Source of the DNA: Membranipora membranacea
Lineage: Eukaryota; Bryozoa; Gymnolaemata; Cheilostomatida; Membraniporidae
Length of the DNA stretch: 64,000 nucleotides
NCBI GenBank assembly: GCA_914767715.1
Contig: OU612072.1
Location: 124,001 to 188,000, forward strand
Direction: 5' to 3'
Shown: positions 1-10,769 of the stretch, piece after piece
Layout of the letters: each line of letters starts with the position of its first letter
Position numbering within the stretch: the stretch's first letter is position 1
The notes under the pieces: generated by a model
Database searches by the model: none
Seen by the model: only the letters and a program-made list of their open reading frames with translations
What the model was told of the DNA's origin: nothing
Made by a program: the position numbers and the translations under genes

Positions 1-1699
1 AATTAATGTATCAATTGGTCATCAGGATACTAAAATTACATAAAATTCGCTCAACACTACCACTCACCAAATCTAAAAGATTTACATCTTCTTTATTGGA
101 TTTTTCAGAAAGGGGTGATTGTTGCTCAGGTAGTGATGGATTGAATTGGATGGAAAAAGGTCACTATCCTTGATATTTGGAGTGATCAATTTTACAACTC
201 TGCTTTCACAAGTCCAAACTCAAGGTATTTGTACTTATTGTGTACTTGTCTCCTTTTCCATATTATGATAAATCCATAAATACCTACCCTTATGTAACTC
301 ATCTCATGTTAGTATGGATATTTGCTAGTCCTTTAATTATGAGATATTAGAGGCTCTGAACTGTAAATATCCGGATTCAGCTGCAGATTTACCCATACAA
401 TCTCCCCTCAGTCAGGGCCGTATCCTAGTATACAGCCACACCGGCCTGGCCGGGCCGGGCCACTCATCTGACCCCAAGTTACATAATACACGGCCTATTT
501 TATTCATTCTTCCATTAATATTTGTAGATAACGAGGCCGGGGTACAAATCCCGGCGGCGACAAATGTTTTTTTTCCTCAGCTCTATCATGGGAATGGCTG
601 CATATTTCAAGATCCAGCCAAGAGGTGACAACTCAGCTCGATCTAGGCTGACCTCGAAACTCACATGGAAACGTGGTGATTGAATGGCAATTTTGTATTT
701 TGTATTGGTATTTAATTGAATAGCTAGTCAATCATCATTCTATTCGACAGTAGGGATCAGAAGTGAAGCGAAGATCAGAAGTGAATTGTATTAGCCAAGT
801 GTTATTGGAAATAATCAGAGGGTGTCAACAGACCGTCCTTCACTTAACACAAACTGAACTGAGGCCACATTTACTCAACATTTATTAGCTCCTACTGATC
901 TGTGATTTTCTCTTGTTGTAAGACAGCAAGAGTTCCCTACTTTTTTCATACAACTCAGCTTTGTCTGCTGAATCTGACTTGAATTGATCGCCCTCAGAAA
1001 AAAACACATCATTGATATACAGGCAGCTGATTAAGGTGCTGTCGTGTGGATTGAAATCGGAATATTCATGTCACGCTTATTCCAATCAGGGATAATTCTC
1101 CAAGATCCACCCGACAAGCACCTTGATGGTGTATATAGGTTGTCTGCTATATGTTTTTATTAATCTGCTTCTCCAAAACCAATTCAATTCAATCTTAAAG
1201 CCCAAAATTGCTCTCTAGGCCCAAACCCCCGAACCCCCCCAGCTGGGTTTTCTCGGGCGTACCATGCTCTCGGTGTGCACAGGATAGTTAAGCTTGAAAG
1301 CTTGAAATCCCCCCTGCCCTCAGTAAGAACAACCAGGCAATATTGATCACTCAGCAATCAGTGTTTTTAGTGATATATTATGGCTATCTGTGAGCAATAA
1401 AGCTGGACGCAAAGTGGTCAAATGGTAAAGTGGACAAATCGCTATTGCATGTCTAAAAAAGCTAATATTCTCATGTTTCAATATTAATCTAGCCTCCTAT
1501 GGCTTCTAGCTTGTCCAGGACAATCGGTATTCATCCTATTGACCATGTCTGAATATCATTGCACTGACTTTTGATTGTCAAGAAAATTTGTTTGGGATGA
1601 TCAGCTGGGCACTAAACCATCTGATGCAGCAGATGTTATTGCTCAACTCTTCAGTCTGATATTTAAAAAACGTGAATCTGAAGATGGTTTTTGTTACAG
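1..1699. other. Upstream region without a supported exon
   Basis: No convincing coding exon was found. The following Ig gene starts in phase 1, so at least one signal-peptide exon must lie upstream. I looked here for an ATG plus hydrophobic stretch ending at a GT donor and found none, so that exon is probably outside the window. The stretch holds one copy of a dispersed repeat (478-1135) and a C-rich patch near 1220-1240. Confidence 0.6.
478..1135 (+). repeat. Dispersed repeat family A, copy 1
   Basis: This stretch aligns, in the same orientation, with 22370-22815. Shared landmarks in the same order are GTTACATAATAC, TCTATTC near GGGATCAGAAG, CAACAGACCGTCC / CAACAAACCGTCC, CTGTGATTTTCTCTTGTT and CAGCTGATTAAGGTGCT. 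This copy carries about 190 extra bases (about 525-710). That insert includes a tRNA T-arm-like motif (GGGGTACAAATCCCGG near 538-553), so a SINE fragment may have inserted into it. No coding capacity is visible. The divergence suggests an old interspersed element. Confidence 0.75.
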
Positions 1700-4600
1700 G
1701 CAACCTAGCATTCAACGCTGTGACCACTACAGGCAAAAGTTACTACACCGGTCAGCCACTTACAGTTACTTGTCAAAAGAATGATATCCCCGCAACAGGA
1801 CATCAGGAGTTCGGTGTGAAAGTTGGCGAGGGCAAATTTATTTTGGCCGGTTGCAGAAGGCTTGCCAAAAAAGACTCATGGGTAAACCTACCACAAGATG
1901 TAATACCCGTTAATGTGACCTATGAATCAGACTGCGATGTACCAACCAATGATAACAAAGCCATTGTAGTATTTGATAAAACTCTGGAGTTTTCCACACT
2001 CAGATTGATATGCTATGAAAGTCATACAGGTACCACCTCTGTCTCCTCTCTTCTTAAAGTCATACAGCTACCACCTCTGTCTCCTCTCTCCTTAAAGTCA
2101 TACAGGTACCAGCTCTGTCTCCTCTCTCCTTAAAGTCATACAGGTACCACCTCTGTCTCCTCTCTCCTTAAAGTTATACAGGTACCACCTCTGTCTCCTC
2201 TCTCCTTAAAGTCATACAGGTACCACCTCTGTCTCCTCTCTCCTTAAAGTCATACAGGTACCACCTCTGTCTCCTCTCTCCTTAAAGTTATACAGGTACC
2301 ACCTCTGTCTCCTCTCTCCTTAAAGTCATACAGCTACCACCTCTGTCTCCTCTCTCCTTAAAGTTATACAGGTACCACCTCTGTCTCCTCTCTCCTTAAA
2401 GTCATACAGGTACCACCTCTGTCTCCTCTCTCCTTAAAGTCATTTAGGTACCACTTCTGTCTCCTCTCTCCTTAAAGTCATACAGCTACCACCTCTGCCT
2501 CCTCTCTCCTTAAAGTTATACAGGTACCACCTCTGTCTCCTCTCACCTTAAAGTCATACAGGTACCACCTCTGTCTCCTCTCTTCTTAAAGTCATACAGC
2601 TACCACCTCTGTCTCCCCTCTCCTTAAAGTTATACAGCTACCACCTCTGTCTCCTCTCTCCTTAAAGTCATACAGGTACCACCTCTGTCTCCTCTCACCT
2701 TAAAGTCATACAGCTACCACCTCTGTCTCCTCTCTCCTTAAAGTCATACAGCTACCACCTCTGTCTCCTCTCTCCTTAAAGTCATACAGGTACCACCTCT
2801 GTCTCCTCTCTCCTTAAAGTCATACAGCTACCACCTCTGTCTCCTCTCTCCTTAAAGTCATACAGCTACCACCTCTGTCTCCTCTCTCCTTAAAGTCATA
2901 CAGGTACCACCTCTGTCTCCTCTCTCCTTAAAGTCATACAGGTACCACCTCTGTCTCCTCTCTCCTTAAAGTTATACAGCTACCACCTCTGTCTCCTCTC
3001 TCCTTAAAGTCATACAGCTACCACCTCTGTCTCCTCTCTCCTTAAAGTTATAAAGGTACCACCTCTGTCTCCTCTCTCCTTAAAGTCATACAGGTACCAC
3101 CTCTGTCTCCTCTCTCCTTAAAGTCATTTAGGTACCACCTCTGTCTCCTCTCTCCTTAAAGTCATACAGCTACCACCTCTGTCTCCTCTCTCCTTAAAGT
3201 TATACAGGTACCACCTCTGTCTCCTCTCACCTTAAAGTCATACAGGTACCACCTCTGTCTCCTCTCTTCTTAAAGTCATACAGCTACCACCTCTGTCTCC
3301 CCTCTCCTTAAAGTTATACAGCTACCACCTCTGTCTCCTCTCTCCTTAAAGTCATACAGGTACCACCTCTGTCTCATCTCACCTTAAAGTCATACAGCTA
3401 CCACCTCTGTCTCCTCTCTCCTTAAAGTCATACAGCTACCACCTCTGTCTCCTCTCTCCTTAAAGTCATACAGGTACCACCTCTGTCTCCTCTCTCCTTA
3501 AAGTCATACAGCTACCACCTCTGTCTCCTCTCTCCTTAAAGTCATACAGCTACCACCTCTGTCTCCTCTCTACTTAAAGTCATACAGGTACCACCTCTGT
3601 CTCCTCTCTCCTTAAAGTCATACAGGTACCACCTCTGTCTCCTCTCTCCTTGAAGTCATACAGCTACCACCTCTGTCTCCTCTCTCCTTAAAGTCATACA
3701 GGTACCAGCTCTGTCTCCTCTCTCCTTAAAGTCATACAGCTACCACCTCTGTCTCCTCTCTCCTTAAAGTCATACAGCTACCACCTCTGTCTCCTCTCTC
3801 CTTAAAGTCATACAGGTACCACCTCTTTCTCCTCTCTCCTTAAAGTCATACAGCTACCACCTCTGTCTCCTCTCTCCTTAAAGTCATACAGGTACCAGCT
3901 CTGTCTCCTCTCTCCTTAAAGTCATACAGCTACCACCTCTGTCTCCTCTCTCCTTAAAGTCATACAGCTACCACCTCTGTCTCCTCTCTCCTTAAAGTCA
4001 TACAGGTACCACCTCTGTCTCCTCTCTCCTTAAAGTCATTCAGCTACCACCTCTGTCTCCTCTCTCCTTAAAGTCATACAGCTACCACCTCTGTCTCCTC
4101 TCTCCTTAAAGTCATACAGCTACCACCTCTGTCTCCTCTCTCCTTAAAGTCATACAGCTACCACCTCTGTCTCCTCTCTCCTTAAAGTCATACAGCTACC
4201 ACCTCTGTCTCCTCTCTCCTTAAAGTCATACAGGTACCACCTCTGTCTCCTCTCTCCTTAAAGTCATACAGGTACCACCTCTGTCTCCTCTCTCCTTAAA
4301 GTCATACAGCTACCACCTCTGTCTCCTCTCTCCTTAAAGTCATACAGGTACCACCTCTGTCCCTCTCTCCTTAAAGTCATACAGCTACCACCTCTGTCTT
4401 CTCTCCTTATTGACACTATCAGGGGTGAGTATGGAACACTGAGTTATGACCAGGTGCATAGCATGTAAAATTCTACATTAGGGCACCAAATACTCACAAA
4501 ACAACTAGATAAGTCTTGGGATTCGGCAAATTTTGTATACGTGTTACAAACCAGCAGCTTATGAAATTTCATTGATGTGATTTATATCGGTGGTGTATCC

Positions 4601-7600
4601 TGAGGTTGAAACAGCTTTGTTTGAAACAATAAGGCAATTTCTTTTATTTTACAACCTCTCGAGTCTTTTTCGCATACATTGAGTTCCAATTGAATAAAGC
4701 AAACAGAGGATATTACAGGATCACATATCTGCTTTCTTATGCTTTGTATAACTTATTTTATTTTGAGAATGCCTGACACCTCTCTTCTTATCTGACACAT
4801 TACAGAACCACCACAGAACCTCATGATCAGTATCAGTCCTAATCCAACTATAGAGAATCAGACACTAACAGCAGCTTGTTCATCATCTACACCTGATAGT
4901 GTCTACAAATATGGTAATATATTAAGATCAAAATTGTTTATGCTGTCTTGAGAACGTTTCAATTCACAAGGTCAGATAGTAACATACTTCTTACTTATCA
5001 CATTGTATTTTGAAGATCCCATCATTTTTTGCATTAATGCCAGAGAGAAATCCCAAGGGAACATAATTATCAGCTGAGATATCAACAGTTTTATTTCGGC
5101 AGGGATTATGAGGTTTTCTTTCACGAGAACACACATGGCAACATACACCAGGGTTGTGAGTAAGGGAGAATCGTAGTGGGTATATATACATCTCCCTCTA
5201 AACCAAACAACAAATTTGTAAATATATTGAAGTTTTTTTGGTTACGAAGTTGATCATCATAAACAAATTTGTATTTCTTATCACAGAGTTAATTAAAGCA
5301 AATGCAATCAGCGAAATTCCTACCAAATACTACTTCAGTAGAAGATAGAGGTGGATTTAAGATTAAATGTACAGATACTGCTAATGCTGACTCGAGACTA
5401 GTAACAGTACAAGACATAGAAATTATTACAGCTGTGTTCCCGAAATGTAATTATTCATCAAACAGTTCTAATTGCAAAAGCCATCCCTCAAATCCATCTT
5501 GTTTTGATAAAATCATCTGTTTAACTTTCCTGATATATAACTTAAAAAGCTAAATTAATTGTAGACATAACAAGAAACTGGAGCCTGGCTGACTACCGTG
5601 AGCTGAATATGATCCCTACCAATCCAAAACCGATTTTCTGTGATATTGAGGGAAGTCCAACTCCAACCTACACCTGGAAATCTAATAAGACCAATTTTGG
5701 AGCTGTGACAGGGAGGACATTGCTTATCTCGATGAAAAACTCTAGAGAGCGTGGTGATGTGGAGTTGATAACATGTACAACATCAGTAGAGGGAGTCGGT
5801 AAGTCTTGTTTAATGGTTTGGTACTGAGCTGTACAACTGTGTGCTCATTATTTTCCTCCTTTTTAGCAATATTGTATCAGAGAACGACCTAGATAATAAT
5901 TATCTTGAACATGGATAATTTGTCAAGGATAATCTTGTATATAACTTTTAAAGTTACTTTGTTGACTGTGACTTTGAAAACTTCGATCCTATATATAATA
6001 ATTGTTCCAACTTGAGGCCAGGCTGTTTCAGAGCAGAGACAGACAGACAAACCGACAAAATGATCCAATCTCTATCCATGTTTGTTCCAATTCACCAGAT
6101 GTCACTATTGTAACAATATCATTCTATGTTATTCTCAGCTACAGAGCAGCCACTGATTGTAACATGGATAATAAGGTGGGTTGATCCACCAACCAAACCT
6201 CCACAGACAGAACTGGGAGCAGTTATAGGTGGTGTTATCGGAGCTTGTATTATAGTCATAGTTATCCTCTCTTTGGTGTGGTGGAAAAAAGACAAAGGTA
6301 GGACTGCAGAGACAGTCGTACCAGAGTTCTATAGGTTAAAAGAAAGTCTAATGACCAACAACAAAAATCCCTACTCTTCCTCTCTTTAGCAGCTTTATGG
6401 TTCAGCAATTCTGTTCTGCACTCACAAGCAATTTTTCCAGCAGTATGCAGAAAGATAGTCCAAATTTATTAATTTTACATTAAGATGTCCATTCATGAGA
6501 ATATTGTTTACAGGTATGATATTGTCCATCTGTTTTAGGACCACAAAACCAAACTTCTGGTATGTATGTCAAGATTCTTACGTTATTGACTTGATCATCC
6601 AAATATCTTGGGAAACATGAAGTGTCTCAACTGGTAAATGGACAATCACTGATGCAGAAACCGCATTGGGGGTGTCTGCAAATGGATCAGTAAAGGGACC
6701 CCTGGCGGTGTTGAGTTGTCCTCTCAAGTTGTATCTCCATATAGGCAAATCTCGTTCAACATCTCATTTGAAGAGATCCTAGAACAGTGTGTCTCGAAAA
6801 CTTTTTCAGTTGGGCAAAAACTTGCAGAATCTACATTACCAATGACGTGCTCAACTACATAGCAATTTAACAAGCCCATCATTCCACCTCCGCTGCCAAT
6901 ACAGAAAACAATACTTATGTGCATTTCACGGTCCGTTTCTGGGTCAAGCTTATTAAATAACTGTTTTTTTATAGATTTTATTGTGAAGTAAATCATTTCT
7001 TGTCGCAATGTTGTCCTTACAGTTCCAAAGATAAAAGAATTATAAGAAAACCAAAAAAATTGAATCACTCTTCATCTTAAATTGCTTTGGACTGTAAGGG
7101 GGTCGGAGCATTGTTTTAATAGTGCCAGTCAACGTTTTAGTTATCAGTTGAGAATTTTTCTGCTATGAAATGGGCACTTTATCATTAATATGTCTTTTGA
7201 CAACTTACACGACATAAGAGGCACACAGCTAGGAGTGTGATGCCTACTGGTGATCTTTCATCATCACTGCAACCTCAGACCAGCACAAACCTGACAACAA
7301 GAACTGTAGATCTGAACAATGGAGAGATATACTGAGGAGAATGACCAGGAACAGATCATGTCATTATCACTGTTCAAAATGTTAGTAAATCTAGCGGTGA
7401 TAGATTTTTACTCCGCTCTCTATTCCTTGATACTCTGATAGCCGCAGCTATTATTGATGACGCAAATTATTTAAATAAATACAAAATGGTACTATTGTTA
7501 GTGTTATATCACATGAAGCAACACAAATCTGCCAACTGGCTCGATGTTTTTTTAATTTTTTGGCAGCAACAATCCAATGACTCAATACCAGCAAAGCTCA

Positions 7601-9252
7601 ATCAACAGGTGACTCATTATCTTACATAGATATTGCATGCATTTAAAGACTATGGTAGAACAATGGGAAAAAATGATTTGCTGTTGGTAATACACCTGTA
7701 ATTCAATTAGGTCAACTTGTTGCACCCATCCTCAAATGAATTTATTTGTATGACTGATGACAAATGAGGCTGTAGCCAATTCAAATTCACTCTGCTGTCA
7801 GTGATATTGAACCCTGTAAATAATTTGAGGTGTATTAGCAAAGAAAATTTATTCATTTAAATTTTGAAATCCTTTTTTTTCAAAATCATTTTAGGACAAT
7901 CAATGCCTACGGGTGTCCTAATGAAAGTTAGACCGGAAATGTGTGAAAAATGCAATAGTCTTACAATGGGGCCACTGAAAAATTCTGGCAACAAATTTTC
8001 GACCCATATAGTCACCAATAATATGGAAGAGCAGAAGCATACACTCATTTTGAGTGGTCTGGTTAAAGAATTAAAAGAACCTGAAGTATGCCTATTGAGG
8101 TCACAAGTCAACATAGATTGCATGTAGAGCGATGGGGAAATAAATAGAGGTGTTGGACAGTTTGACTCTTTTATGTGTGACCCTTCAATATTCAGTTTGA
8201 GTAGCTGACAAGACCGAATATTAAAGGTTAAAACCATGAAAAGTCTGAAAAGTTAAGTGAAATCCTATCATACTCTGCCCAAGATGATCAATAGGGCACT
8301 ACCATGATAATAAAATCATGCTCTGGGTATGTTATACAATGTGTAGACAATCAAACTGAAACATTAAAAATGATAATAAAATCTAGTATCATCACGCTAT
8401 AATTATGTTATAATGTATATTCGAAATGCCACTGTGAGAAATATATTTTATTCACTGTAGAAATCATTAGTTTTGTAATTCATAACAAGCATCACACAAA
8501 GAGATTTAATGGGATGGTTACCAACGAATAGCTTGCTTTGCGCATCCATTGTCGTCAAATTTTATCGACAATGGATGCGCAAAGCACGCTATTCGTTGGT
8601 AATGTATTGAGACTGCGACCAAAATCGAATGTGTTCTCGGAAAAAATATGTGTTTGTTTCGGGAAGAAAATGATATTAGGAAAGACTTCTGAATGTTAAT
8701 TATGGTCTTAAAAAAGCTGTCCACATAAAAAAAGAACCTACCTCATTTGAGCCATTTATGGATAGTGAGGTTTGAAATCGAAGGCCTGAATATCCTATTT
8801 CATGAATAAGACTACGGACTCAGAAAAAAGTAAAATTGGTCCATTTAAATTTACTCGGGGTTTTTGGCATGTTCAAACCTGTCCTCACGGAGATGGGGCA
8901 TGACAAATGAAGTTATTTTATACATCCACCTTAGTTGCCATATGCTTATATCAGCTCACATTTATTTCAATCATGACTAGAACTAACAGAATCTGGGACA
9001 CATATCAAAGCTATTTACCTTTCTTTCATCAAGTTTACACACACTGTTCATTGACAGAAGATGTAATATTTTTTGTTGCTTGCAGAAGCTGCAAAAACAG
9101 CCAAGAGGCCGAAAACTACTCAACGTCACTTCGGTCGTAAGAGGCGCACAACTAGGAGTGTTGTGCCTACTGGAGATCCTTCATCATCTCAACAACCTCA
9201 GACCAGCAGGAACCTGGGAACAAAAACACTTGATCTCAACAAAGGAGCGTAG
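1700..9252 (+). CDS. Ig-like single-pass membrane receptor, 5' end missing
   Basis: Seven exons join in one frame, all at phase-1 junctions: 1700-2029, 4806-4913, 5312-5446, 5565-5798, 6139-6297, 6539-6559 and 9086-9252 (stop TAG). This gives 383 residues without the signal peptide. Exon 1 is an Ig-like domain (LTVTCQ ... LRLICYE). Exons 2-3 make a second (LTAACSS ... FKIKCTD) and exon 4 a third (PIFCDIEGSPTPTYTW ... ELITCTT). Exon 5 holds a transmembrane helix (AVIGGVIGACIIVIVILSLV) followed by the basic stop-transfer WWKKDK. The last exon is a basic, Ser/Thr/Gln-rich cytoplasmic tail ending LNKGA. Phase-1 symmetric exons are typical of Ig-superfamily genes. Intron 1 is mostly the 38-bp array. 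Reading through the exon 5 donor would give an alternative short tail ending at 6389. The ligand is unknown; I infer a surface recognition or adhesion role. Confidence 0.8.
2018..4410 (+). repeat. 38-bp minisatellite spanning the exon 1 donor of the Ig gene
   Basis: About 63 head-to-tail units of 38 bp read AAAGTCATACAG-G/C-TACCACCTCTGTCTCC plus a CT-rich tail ending TCTCCTT. Unit 1 begins inside the coding exon: AAAGTCATACAG is the last exon sequence and GTACC the start of the intron. Every unit therefore carries a copy of the 5' splice site. A G-to-C change makes it GTACC (GT kept) or CTACC (GT lost) in different units. Rare variants (CATTTAGG, CTCACCTT, CTCTTCTT, CTCCCCTC) recur 684 bp (18 units) apart, and ACCAGCTCTG recurs at 190 bp (5 units). 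Later growth was therefore by multi-unit blocks. Confidence 0.97.
7210..7335 (+). pseudogene. Duplicate of the Ig gene's terminal cytoplasmic exon
   Basis: Read in frame from 7210, this encodes a 41-residue tail. It contains ARSVMPTGDLSSSLQPQTST and ends NNGEIY-stop at 7333-7335. The true last exon at 9086-9252 encodes TRSVVPTGDPSSSQQPQTSR and ends LNKGA-stop. The two are clearly related. The duplicate lacks the N-terminal third and has no good AG acceptor just upstream, so it may be a relic. It could also be an alternative last exon used from a cryptic acceptor. Confidence 0.6.
8518..8602. repeat. Near-perfect palindrome (foldback element)
   Basis: Left arm TTACCAACGAATAGC...GCGCATCCATTGTCG is followed by an 11-base loop and the matching reverse complement ending GCTATTCGTTGGTAA. 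Each arm is about 37 bases with one indel and very few mismatches. It lies in the last intron of the Ig gene. It looks like a small foldback MITE, but I see no clear target-site duplication. Confidence 0.85.
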
Positions 9253-10769
9253 ATGCTGTCTGGTGTGAATGCACCAACCATCTTGAAAGAATGGATCGAT
9301 ACAGAAAGAATGAATGTAGACCCATATGAGAGTAGGTACGATCACACAAGAAGAAATCAGCTAATCCTCTAGGAGCAAATCTAAAATTTTGCCAAATTAT
9401 GTCAGTAAATTAAAGGTATCCTGGGTTGGCTAAGTACAAGCTTTCTGTACTGGACATTTATGTCTGAATGACAGTGTCTAAAGAGAGAACAGAACATTGC
9501 TGATATTCACTACGTAAAGGAGTTAAAAAAGAATCCAAATGTCTAGAGCTAATTTCATCAGACATGGAAAGCTGTGTTCAGTTATACGAGTTCCCCCTGT
9601 TCCTTAAGTATACAAGCTCCACGCCACTGTCCCTCTCTGTGCAGCTTTATCCGAACCTCACATTAACCTTCAACCTGATACAGTTAATATTTTCAACAAA
9701 CAATAAAATTTTCCCTGACTACTTTAACCTATAATCTACAGGTCACCTGGAGTGAGATGAGTGTACACTGATAACCTATACTTTGAAGCCATTATTTTGA
9801 AAAATATTTGTAATTTAGTTCCATACGAAATCTTTACTATACTGTCAAAATAGTGAGCGGGTCAATGCAGCGATTCATGATTTAAGAACAAAGAAAACTC
9901 CTTCATTTATTGAGGGGAATATTTTCTATGAAGCTACAGCATGGTTGCTTATCTGTTTTTAAATATCAGTGTCTGCATTAAAACTATAGTTGCGCCTCCA
10001 CATATTCCGTATCATTTTTAAGGTCTCAGTGTTATTAAGAGCACCATGGCCACCTTTTAAATAGCCTTCGGACACAGCTGAAACCATTTGCTTTACTATA
10101 ATGAACATTCTTCTCAACTTTTATCAACCACCAAGGTTGCCCCTCTTTATTGATCTATAACATAGAAATATGTATGACATGCTACAATTGTCAGATCATG
10201 GTGCCATCATGGTGCCATCATGGTGCCCTGAAGTTGGGGAAAATCTTTGGAAAATATGATAATTGGCATGAGATTGGCCATATCTACTATAGACTGCTGA
10301 TAAAAGTGTATAATAAAACTCTCAAATATTATTATATGAACTCTGATAACATGTATCGTTAACCATTAGGTAGCAGATTGAGTGTTAGTAAACTTTATCA
10401 AAATATATAACACAAGTTTTAATTAACATGGTAGCAGCATTCTAAGTTGATTGCGATTTTCAAACAGCATAGTTTCTCCAATTATTTCGTATAAATTAGG
10501 AAGGTAATTTATATGGTGCCCTTTGTACAGAAAATATACCAGTGTGAAATGTGAAAAAATTTGCTTGTTCAGAAATCAAGTATCCTCAATGAAACAATTC
10601 AGATGAGACTACTTGTTCATGAATGCGGGAGAAACATAAAATCGGCAATGACAACATTACCATTTCCGTTGGTTAACTGTTTGACCAGGGATAATGTCTA
10701 TATAATATAAATCAAGTAGATATAAGAAACAGTGAGATAGAAGGTAGGTAGTTAAAAAGGGTAAGCTGG
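9253..10769. other. Convergent intergenic region
   Basis: This lies between the 3' ends of the plus-strand Ig gene and the minus-strand collagen gene, so it should hold both 3' UTRs. Beyond a short triplication of CATGGTGC (10197-10227) I see no gene or repeat. Confidence 0.5.
9702..9707 (+). promoter_or_regulatory. Candidate polyadenylation signal of the Ig gene
   Basis: An AATAAA lies about 450 bases beyond the stop codon of the receptor gene, on the same strand. Confidence 0.4.

Noticed and set aside
1672..2133. A 153-codon continuous frame over the first Ig exon
   Set aside because: The real exon ends at 2029 at CAG|GTACC; the rest is repeat read in frame, and the ATG at 1672 precedes the acceptor at 1698-1699.
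2018..4410. CRISPR-like array
   Set aside because: Units are head-to-tail with no unique spacers, in an animal intron; it is a minisatellite.
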